Source: JAUASW01 sp036880965 (GTDB lineage: Bacteria > Pseudomonadota > Gammaproteobacteria > Burkholderiales > Burkholderiaceae_C). Taken from it: DNA of 64,000 bases. Of this stretch, positions 58,271-64,000 are shown piece by piece. Both the position numbers and the translations under genes were made by a program. The stretch covers positions 481,305-545,304 of the forward strand of contig NZ_JBAJMV010000004.1 in NCBI RefSeq assembly GCF_036880965.1, read 5' to 3'. The notes under the pieces are model-generated. The model saw only the letters and a list, made by a program, of their open reading frames with translations. It was not told the DNA's origin and searched no databases. Position 1 is the first letter of the stretch, and each line of letters opens with the position of its first letter.

Positions 58271-58303
58271 AAGGCCGGAGCGCTGCGTGACAGCGACCCG
58301 GCC
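58271..58303 (-). terminator. Terminator after rpsQ
   Basis: On the minus strand ggccgg (58298-58303) pairs with ccggcc (58273-58278), with an inner cgctg/cagcg stem, followed by tttctc. It lies 52 bp past rpsQ and 50 bp before the peroxiredoxin gene, and probably ends the rplC-rpsQ transcript at least in part. Confidence 0.7.
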
Positions 58304-58355
58304 TCCAGATCAGCGCAGGGCACGCGGCCCCGCGGCAATCACGTCTTCAGCGCGA

Positions 58356-58625
58356 TCAGACCAGCTGAGCCTTCTCGACCAGGCGGGTCACGACCCAGCT
58401 CTTGGTCTTGGACAGCGGACGGCCTTCGGCGATCTCGACGACATCACCCATCTTGTACTCGCCCTTTTCATCATGGGCGTGGTACTTGCGCGAGTGAGCG
58501 ACGATCTTGCCGTACAGCTCATGCTTGGAACGACGCTCGACCAGAACCGTGATGGTCTTGTCGCGCTTGTCGCTGACCACACGACCCACCAGGGTGCGCG
58601 TGTTCTTTTCTTGAGCTTGCGTCAT
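58356..58625 (-). CDS. rpsQ: 30S ribosomal protein S17
   Basis: The 89-residue protein has RTLVGRVVSDKRDKTITVLV and GDVVEIAEGRPLSKTKSW. The ATG at 58625 overlaps the rpmC stop by one base (TGATG). Last gene before the peroxiredoxin insertion. Confidence 0.97.
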   Translation of the reverse strand: MTQAQEKNTRTLVGRVVSDKRDKTITVLVERRSKHELYGKIVAHSRKYHAHDEKGEYKMGDVVEIAEGRPLSKTKSWVVTRLVEKAQLV

Positions 58626-58822
58626 CACACGGCTCCCTTCTTCTTCTGGGCCAGGACAGTCTTGACGCGAGCGATGTCGCGACGAGTCTTGCCCAGCACC
58701 GAGTGGTTCGTGAGCTGTTGAGTTGCCTTTTGCATGCGCAGGCCGAAATGGGCCTTGAGCAGGTCGGTCACTTCCTTTTCGAGGGCAGCGACGTCCTTGC
58801 CACGCAGTTCAGATGCTTTCAT
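58625..58822 (-). CDS. rpmC: 50S ribosomal protein L29
   Basis: The 65-residue protein starts MKASELRGKDVAALEKEVTD and includes HSVLGKTRRDIARVKTVL. It lies by the exit tunnel and docks chaperones. The start at 58822 fits the family length. Confidence 0.97.
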   Translation of the reverse strand: MKASELRGKDVAALEKEVTDLLKAHFGLRMQKATQQLTNHSVLGKTRRDIARVKTVLAQKKKGAV

Positions 58823-58836
58823 GGTGTTCTCTCCAA

Positions 58837-59253
58837 TCAGGTACCGACCTGGCGAGCCACGAAGGTGCAACGCAGGGGCAGCTTTGCAGCAGCCAGCGTG
58901 AACGCTTCGCGAGCCAGGACTTCCGGCACACCGTTGACTTCGTAGAGCACCTTGCCAGGCTGAATTTCAGCGACGTAGTACTCAGGATTGCCCTTACCGT
59001 TACCCATACGGACTTCGGCAGGCTTCTGCGAGATCGGCTTGTCCGGGAAGATGCGGATGAAGATACGACCACCGCGCTTGATGTGGCGCGAGATCGCACG
59101 ACGTGCAGCTTCGATCTGACGGGCCGTCAGACGGCCACGTTCAGTTGCCTTCAGGCCGAAATCGCCGAAAGACACGGCAGCGCCGCGGGTAGCAACACCA
59201 GTGTTACGACCCTTTTGCTCTTTGCGGTATTTGCGACGAGCTGGTTGCAGCAT
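58837..59253 (-). CDS. rplP: 50S ribosomal protein L16
   Basis: The 138-residue protein opens MLQPARRKYRKEQKGRNTGV and has the RIFPDKPISQKPAEVRMG and GKGNPEYYVAEIQPGKVLYE segments. It lies two bases after the rpsC stop. Confidence 0.98.
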   Translation of the reverse strand: MLQPARRKYRKEQKGRNTGVATRGAAVSFGDFGLKATERGRLTARQIEAARRAISRHIKRGGRIFIRIFPDKPISQKPAEVRMGNGKGNPEYYVAEIQPGKVLYEVNGVPEVLAREAFTLAAAKLPLRCTFVARQVGT

Positions 59254-59255
59254 TG

Positions 59256-60116
59256 TTATTCTCCTTTGGCCTCGCCAGCAGCCGGAGCGGCGGGCTTGCG
59301 CACCACACGCTTGGCTGCGGGCTTGGCATCGCCGGCAGCGGCTTCAGCAGCCGGTGCAGCACCATCACGCGGACCACGATCGCCACCCGGACGGCCACGG
59401 CCGGTCGGGGCACCCGGACGGGTGTTGCGACGCGGACGACGGTCATCTTCAGCGCCAGCCGGCGTGTTGATCACCGGAGCATCGCCATTGGCCAGACGGT
59501 CGCCACGATAGACCCAGACCTTGACGCCGATGACGCCGTAGGTGGTCTTGGCTTCCGAGGTGCCGTAGTCGATGTCAGCACGCAGGGTGTGCAGGGGCAC
59601 ACGGCCTTCGCGATACCACTCGGTACGAGCGATTTCGATGCCGTTCAGACGACCGGCAGACATGATCTTGATGCCTTGGGCGCCCAGACGCATCGCGTTC
59701 TGCATCGCACGCTTCATCGCGCGGCGGAACATGATGCGCTTTTCCAACTGCTGGGTGATCGAGTCGGCGATCAGCTGAGCATCGATTTCAGGCTTGCGCA
59801 CTTCTTCGATGTTCACTGCCACCGGCACGCCCAGACGCTTGGTCAGTTCGGCCTTCAGGCTTTCAATGTCTTCGCCCTTCTTGCCGATCACCACGCCCGG
59901 ACGAGCCGAGTAAATGGTGATGCGGGCGTTCTTGGCGGGGCGCTCGATCAGGATGCGCGAGACGGCGGCATTCTTCAGCTTGGCCTTGAGGTACTCACGG
60001 ACGCGCAGATCTTCGGCCAGCATCGTGGCGAAGTTCTGGTTGTTCGCGTACCAGCGCGACGCCCAGTTACGGGTGACGGGCAGGCGGAAGCCGGTTGGGT
60101 GGATTTTCTGTCCCAT
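59256..60116 (-). CDS. rpsC: 30S ribosomal protein S3 with extended C-terminal tail
   Basis: The 286-residue protein has the opening MGQKIHPTGFRLPVTRNW, the KH RNA-binding domain (VVIGKKGEDIESLKAEL) and the GVKVWVYRGD segment. E. coli S3 has about 233 residues; here roughly 55 extra residues form a tail rich in Arg, Gly, Pro and then Ala/Lys (RRPRRNTRPGAPTGRGRPGG onward), probably disordered and RNA-binding. Such tails are common in betaproteobacteria. Confidence 0.98.
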   Translation of the reverse strand: MGQKIHPTGFRLPVTRNWASRWYANNQNFATMLAEDLRVREYLKAKLKNAAVSRILIERPAKNARITIYSARPGVVIGKKGEDIESLKAELTKRLGVPVAVNIEEVRKPEIDAQLIADSITQQLEKRIMFRRAMKRAMQNAMRLGAQGIKIMSAGRLNGIEIARTEWYREGRVPLHTLRADIDYGTSEAKTTYGVIGVKVWVYRGDRLANGDAPVINTPAGAEDDRRPRRNTRPGAPTGRGRPGGDRGPRDGAAPAAEAAAGDAKPAAKRVVRKPAAPAAGEAKGE

Positions 60117-60130
60117 AGTCTTCCTTAGCC

Positions 60131-60460
60131 TCAGTTACCGACCGAGACGAAAATGTGGCACGTGGGCTTGCTGATGCGATTGCCGCGGCCCTTGGCACGG
60201 GCAGAGAAGCGCTTCAGCGTGGCACCTTGCTCCACATAGATCGAGGTGACCTTGAGCTCATCGATGTCAGCGCCGTCGTTGTGCTCGGCGTTGGCGATGG
60301 CGCTTTCCAGCGCCTTCTTGATGATCAGGGCCGCCTTCTTCTGGGTGAATTCCAGGATGTTCAGCGCTTGGTCCACCTTCTTGCCGCGGATCATGTCCGC
60401 CACGAGGCGGCCCTTGTCACACGAGAGGCGAACACCGCGAACGATTGCTTTGGTTTCCAT
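60131..60460 (-). CDS. rplV: 50S ribosomal protein L22
   Basis: The 109-residue protein has METKAIVRGVRLSCDKGRLV and the tunnel-hairpin region ARAKGRGNRISKPTCHIFV. I use the ATG at 60460; an ATG nine bases upstream is also possible. Confidence 0.97.
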   Translation of the reverse strand: METKAIVRGVRLSCDKGRLVADMIRGKKVDQALNILEFTQKKAALIIKKALESAIANAEHNDGADIDELKVTSIYVEQGATLKRFSARAKGRGNRISKPTCHIFVSVGN

Positions 60461-60471
60461 CGTTGGCATCC

Positions 60472-60750
60472 TTACTTCTTCCCGGCCTTCTTGTCGGCCG
60501 GATGGCCTTTGAAGGTGCGGGTCAGTGCGAATTCACCCAGCTTGTGGCCGACCATCTGGTCCGACACATAAACCGGCACGTGCTGCTTGCCGTTGTGCAC
60601 AGCGATCGTCAGACCGATGAACTCGGGCAGGATCGTCGAGCGACGCGACCAGGTCTTGATGGGCTTCTTGTCCTTGTTGGCAACCGCCTTGTCGACCTTG
60701 GCCAACAGGTGGCCGTCAACGAACGGGCCCTTCTTCAGTGAACGAGTCAT
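60472..60750 (-). CDS. rpsS: 30S ribosomal protein S19
   Basis: The 92-residue protein starts MTRSLKKGPFVDGHLLAKVD and includes WSRRSTILPEFIGLTIAVHN. Head protein of the small subunit. It follows rplB by 10 bp. Confidence 0.98.
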   Translation of the reverse strand: MTRSLKKGPFVDGHLLAKVDKAVANKDKKPIKTWSRRSTILPEFIGLTIAVHNGKQHVPVYVSDQMVGHKLGEFALTRTFKGHPADKKAGKK

Positions 60751-60760
60751 GGCCTACCCT

Positions 60761-61585
60761 TTACTTCTTGCGACGCGAAACGATGAACGTCTGCGTGCGC
60801 TTGTTGTTACGAGTGCGGTAGCCCTTCGTGAGGGTGTTCCACGGCGACACAGGCGCCTGGCCTTCACCGGTACGACCTTCACCACCACCGTGCGGGTGAT
60901 CCACCGGGTTCATTGCCACACCGCGAACGGTCGGGCGGATACCCTTCCAGCGGATCGCGCCGGCCTTGCCGTACTGGCGCAGGCTGTGCTCTTCGTTGGA
61001 GACCTCGCCAATCGTGGCGCGGCAGTCGATGTGGATGCGACGGACTTCACCCGAACGCAGGCGGACCTGAGCGTAGGTGCCTTCACGGGCCATCAGCACA
61101 GCAGACGTACCAGCCGAGCGAATGATCTGCGCGCCCTTGCCAGGCAGCAGTTCAATGCAATGGATGGTCGAACCCACCGGGATGTTGCGGATCGGCAGCG
61201 TGTTGCCGGCCTTGATCGGGGCTTCAGCGCCGCTCAAGATCGTCGCACCGACTTCCAGACCACGCGGGGCGATCACATAGCGACGCTCACCGTCGGCATA
61301 GCACACCAGAGCGATGTGAGCCGTGCGGTTCGGGTCGTATTCAATCGTCTCAACCTTGGCCGGAATACCGTCCTTGTTGCGCTTGAAGTCGACCACGCGG
61401 TAGTGGTGCTTGTGACCACCGCCCTTGTGGCGAATCGTGATGTGACCGTTGTTGTTACGGCCAGAATTCTGGATTTGCGGCTCAAGCAAAGCTGCGTGGG
61501 GCGCACCCTTGTGCAGATGCTTGTGCACCACCTTCACGACGGCGCGGCGGCCGGGCGAGGTTGGCTTGACTTTAACGACGGCCAT
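60761..61585 (-). CDS. rplB: 50S ribosomal protein L2
   Basis: The 274-residue protein has KPTSPGRRAVVKVVHKHLHK, MAREGTYAQVRLRSGEVRR and the conserved GVAMNPVDHPHGGGEGRTG with the key His near the peptidyl transferase centre. Its ATG overlaps the rplW stop by one base. Confidence 0.98.
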   Translation of the reverse strand: MAVVKVKPTSPGRRAVVKVVHKHLHKGAPHAALLEPQIQNSGRNNNGHITIRHKGGGHKHHYRVVDFKRNKDGIPAKVETIEYDPNRTAHIALVCYADGERRYVIAPRGLEVGATILSGAEAPIKAGNTLPIRNIPVGSTIHCIELLPGKGAQIIRSAGTSAVLMAREGTYAQVRLRSGEVRRIHIDCRATIGEVSNEEHSLRQYGKAGAIRWKGIRPTVRGVAMNPVDHPHGGGEGRTGEGQAPVSPWNTLTKGYRTRNNKRTQTFIVSRRKK

Positions 61586-61899
61586 TACGCAGCCTCCCCG
61601 GAGAAGTTGAGCTCTTGGCCCGCCTTCAACGACACATACGCCTTCTTGACGTGGTCGCGACGGCCAGCACGGCCACCAAAGCGCTTCGTCTTGCCCTTCA
61701 CATTCACCACGTTCACAGCCTCAACCTCGACCTTGAACATCAGTTCAACAGCGGCCTTGATTTCGGGCTTGGTGGCGTCGCGCAGGACCTTGAACAGCAC
61801 CTGGTTGTTCTTTTCGGCGATTGCCGTGGCCTTCTCGGAAACGATGGGGGCCAGCAGCACCGAGGCCAGACGGCCTTCAGAATATTTCACAGCGCTCAT
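61585..61899 (-). CDS. rplW: 50S ribosomal protein L23
   Basis: The 104-residue protein has LLAPIVSEKATAIAEKNNQV and VNVVNVKGKTKRFGGRAGRR. It sits at the tunnel exit and binds trigger factor and SRP. The ATG at 61899 overlaps the rplD stop by 4 bp. Confidence 0.97.
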   Translation of the reverse strand: MSAVKYSEGRLASVLLAPIVSEKATAIAEKNNQVLFKVLRDATKPEIKAAVELMFKVEVEAVNVVNVKGKTKRFGGRAGRRDHVKKAYVSLKAGQELNFSGEAA

Positions 61900-62516
61900 G
61901 CCAGCATCTCCTTGAGTTGCTCCATCGCGGCCTTGGTCACCAGCACCTTCTTGTAGTGAACCAGGGACAGCGGATCGGCGTAACGCGGCTCGCAAACCAG
62001 CACATTGGCCAGGTTGCGCGAAGCCAGCGCCAGGTTGTCGTCCACTTCGTCAGCGATCAGCATCACCGAGTCCAGGCCCATGGCCTTGAACTTGGCTGCC
62101 AGCAGCTTGGTCTTGGGGGCTTCGAGTGCAATCGAATCCACCACGGCCAGGCGGCCTTCGCGAGCCAGCTGCGAGAGGATGGCGGCCATACCGGCGCGGT
62201 ACATCTTCTTGTTCAACTTGTGCGTGAAGTTTTCGTCGGGCATGTTCGGGAAAATCCGACCACCCCCACGCCACAGCGGCGAGGACGTCATACCAGCACG
62301 CGCACGACCCGTACCCTTTTGGCGGAACGGCTTCTTCGTCGAGTGATGGACTTGTTCACGGTCCTTCTGGGCACGCGTACCTTGGCGGGCGTTAGCCTGG
62401 AAGGCCACGACCACCTGGTGCACCAGGGCTTCGTTGTAATCGCGAGCAAACACGGTGTCAGGAGCGTCCACCTTGGAGGTGGCCTGACCTTGCTCGTTCA
62501 GGAGCTCGAGCTGCAT
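61896..62516 (-). CDS. rplD: 50S ribosomal protein L4
   Basis: The 206-residue protein has the tunnel-loop region KKPFRQKGTGRARAGMTSSP and WRGGGRIFPNMPDENF. In E. coli L4 represses the S10 operon. It overlaps rplC by one base and rplW by four. Confidence 0.98.
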   Translation of the reverse strand: MQLELLNEQGQATSKVDAPDTVFARDYNEALVHQVVVAFQANARQGTRAQKDREQVHHSTKKPFRQKGTGRARAGMTSSPLWRGGGRIFPNMPDENFTHKLNKKMYRAGMAAILSQLAREGRLAVVDSIALEAPKTKLLAAKFKAMGLDSVMLIADEVDDNLALASRNLANVLVCEPRYADPLSLVHYKKVLVTKAAMEQLKEMLA

Positions 62517-63187
62517 CAGTTGGCTCCCTTCTTGACCTTGACCTTGACGGCAGGACGAACGACCACATGGCCATTCTTCGAGCCAGGCACAGCACCGCGG
62601 ACCAGCAGCAGTTGACGAGCTTCGTCAACGCGCACGATGTCCAGGTTCTGCGTCGTCACGGTTTCGTCGCCCATGTGACCCGTCATCTTCTTGCCGGGGA
62701 ACACGCGACCAGGATCCTGCGCCATCGAGATGGAGCCAGGAACGTTGTGCGAACGGCTGTTACCGTGCGAAGCGCGCTGCGAGCTGAAGTTGTGACGCTT
62801 GATGGTGCCGGCAAAGCCCTTACCAATCGAAGTGCCCTGCACGTCAACGACCTGGCCCACTGCGAACAAGGACACAGGCACTTGAGCGCCCGGCTTGTAC
62901 TCGGCAGCCACATCAGCAGCGACGCGGAATTCCTTCAGGATTTCGCCGGCTTCAACACCCGCCTTGGCGAGGTGGCCAGCTTCCGGCTTGGTGACGCGCG
63001 ATGCTTTGCGCGTACCGAACGCCACTTGAATGGCGCTGTAGCCGTCAGTCTCTTCGGTCTTGACCTGGGTCACGCGGTTGTTGGACACATCCAGCACCGT
63101 CACAGGAACGGCGTCGCCGTCGTCCGTGAAGATGCGCATCATGCCCACCTTGCGGCCCAGCAATCCGAGACGATTGCTAAGACTCAT
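62516..63187 (-). CDS. rplC: 50S ribosomal protein L3
   Basis: The 223-residue protein starts MSLSNRLGLLGRKVGMMRIF and contains GTSIGKGFAGTIKRHNFSS and PGRVFPGKKMTGHMGDETVT. The ATG at 63187 fits; the frame extends to 63262. It is first in its transcript, with a promoter at 63340-63369. Confidence 0.98.
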   Translation of the reverse strand: MSLSNRLGLLGRKVGMMRIFTDDGDAVPVTVLDVSNNRVTQVKTEETDGYSAIQVAFGTRKASRVTKPEAGHLAKAGVEAGEILKEFRVAADVAAEYKPGAQVPVSLFAVGQVVDVQGTSIGKGFAGTIKRHNFSSQRASHGNSRSHNVPGSISMAQDPGRVFPGKKMTGHMGDETVTTQNLDIVRVDEARQLLLVRGAVPGSKNGHVVVRPAVKVKVKKGAN

Positions 63188-63339
63188 GGTTTTTCTCCAG
63201 CCCTCTTGCGAGAGCCTGTTTAAACAAACCCGACATCGATTGGCCGGGCTGCCAGATTGCACCGCACATCAAGGCTTGCGCCCCTCAAAGCGATGCGACA
63301 AAACCGCGCAGGCCAAGAGCCCACGCGGGAAAGCTGGCG

Positions 63340-63369
63340 AGTATAGCGTGAACCCTAGGGTTCCCGCAA
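63340..63369 (-). promoter_or_regulatory. Promoter of the rplC operon with an internal palindrome
   Basis: On the minus strand ttgcgg (63364-63369) and tatact (63340-63345) are 18 bp apart. Within the spacer, directly next to the -35 box, is a perfect 14-bp palindrome, gaaccctagggttc (63350-63363), a possible repressor or activator site. The promoter is 153 bp upstream of rplC and just downstream of the rpsJ terminator. Confidence 0.65.
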
Positions 63370-63389
63370 GCCGCTGCGCCGCATCCGGC

Positions 63390-63420
63390 AAAAGAAAGGG
63401 CAATCTTGCGATTGCCCTTT
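63390..63420 (-). terminator. Terminator after rpsJ
   Basis: A perfect 11-bp stem (aaagggcaatc with gattgcccttt, 63395-63420, 4-base loop) is followed on the minus strand by tttctttt. It lies 49 bp past the rpsJ stop and separates rpsJ from rplC. Confidence 0.85.
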
Positions 63421-63468
63421 TTCGCCGGCGAGGCGCCTTGCGGCACCCGCCAGATTTGACTGCAGTGA

Positions 63469-63780
63469 TTACTGCAGCTTGATTTCGACGTCCACGCCAG
63501 CCGGCAGGTCGAGCTTCATCAGCGCGTCAACCGTCTTGTCGGTGGGATCAACGATGTCCATCAGGCGCTGGTGCGTACGGATTTCGAACTGGTCGCGCGA
63601 GGTCTTGTTGACGTGCGGCGAACGCAGGATGTCGAAACGCTGCATGCGCGTCGGCAGGGGCACCGGGCCCTTGACGATGGCGCCGGTGCGCTTGGCGGTT
63701 TCCACGATTTCCAGAGCCGACTGGTCGATCAGCTTGTAGTCGAAGGCCTTCAGGCGGATGCGGATCTTTTGCTTTTGCAT
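63469..63780 (-). CDS. rpsJ: 30S ribosomal protein S10
   Basis: The 103-residue protein has KIRIRLKAFDYKLIDQSALE, KGPVPLPTRMQRFDILRSPH and the closing LPAGVDVEIKLQ. It also serves as NusE in transcription antitermination. It follows tuf by 97 bp and is cut off from rplC by a terminator. Confidence 0.98.
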   Translation of the reverse strand: MQKQKIRIRLKAFDYKLIDQSALEIVETAKRTGAIVKGPVPLPTRMQRFDILRSPHVNKTSRDQFEIRTHQRLMDIVDPTDKTVDALMKLDLPAGVDVEIKLQ

Positions 63781-63877
63781 GACTATTCCTTAAAGAACGT
63801 GCGGCTCAACTTGCTGTCTTGCCGCGAGTTTTGTGAGGCCGGGGCTGCCAAGGCAGCCCTGACCAGTCACGCAAAAA

Positions 63878-64000
63878 TTAGGCAATGATCGTAGCGACCA
63901 CGCCCGAACCGACGGTACGGCCACCTTCGCGGATAGCGAAGCGCAGACCGGTTTCCATGGCGATCGGAGCGATCAGCTTCACGGTGATGCTGACGTTGTC
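63878..64000 (-). CDS. tuf: Elongation factor Tu, C-terminal end (partial)
   Basis: The last 40 codons before a TAA at 63878 read DNVSITVKLIAPIAMETGLR and GGRTVGSGVVATIIA, the C-terminus of EF-Tu. The gene runs off the right edge. tuf just before rpsJ is the normal order. Confidence 0.97.
   Translation of the reverse strand, partial: DNVSITVKLIAPIAMETGLRFAIREGGRTVGSGVVATIIA

Overview
The window is high-GC chromosomal DNA of a betaproteobacterium, most likely a Burkholderiales member near Rubrivivax, Roseateles, Leptothrix or Mitsuaria. The basis is the protein sequences, the pgk/pyk/fba/purC grouping, the S10-spc-alpha ribosomal order and the DUF1631 and Smg proteins. I see no rRNA, insertion sequence, CRISPR array or intact prophage. 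Genus is inference.

Layout. (1) 1-9.7 kb: a cut-off helical-repeat protein, then purC, fba, a periplasmic binding protein, pyk, maeB and pgk on the minus strand. A plus-strand HTH/HATPase/STAS-like protein sits between fba and pyk. (2) 9.7-14.8 kb: azlCD, a secreted GIN-domain protein, a lipoprotein, htpX, fmt and def, all minus. (3) 15-17.9 kb plus: LysM protein, dprA, smg. (4) 17.9-23.7 kb minus: DUF1631 protein, secF, secD, yajC. (5) 23.9-31.3 kb plus: a tightly packed trans-4-hydroxy-L-proline catabolism operon (deaminase, GntR regulator, epimerase, three-part D-hydroxyproline dehydrogenase), followed by hemolysin III and esterase genes and two unknown genes. (6) 31.3-34.9 kb minus: a branched-chain amino-acid type ABC transporter with a fused permease-ATPase and no binding protein. 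(7) 35-38.9 kb: enoyl-CoA hydratase family protein, two paralogous small Cys4 proteins either side of tdk, and ornithine cyclodeaminase divergent from an Lrp-type regulator. (8) 39-45 kb plus: secreted GH97 and GH133-like enzymes and an HD-GYP protein. (9) 45-46.3 kb: a scar with a truncated gene, other debris and two identical initiator tRNA genes in an 83-bp direct repeat. (10) 46.3 kb to the end, minus: dsbD, then the ribosomal cluster from rplQ back to tuf.

The ribosomal cluster looks divided by its own signals. There is a terminator after rpsJ and a promoter before rplC, a terminator after rpsQ followed by a peroxiredoxin gene, a near-consensus promoter before rplN, and structured leaders before rpsD and rpoA. 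The infA gene expected between secY and rpmJ is present only as a short frameshifted remnant.

The points most worth a second look are the infA remnant, the HTH-ATPase-STAS protein, the paired Cys4 proteins around tdk, the twin tRNA-fMet scar, the hairpin covering the azlC start, and the rplC promoter with a perfect palindrome between its -35 and -10 boxes.
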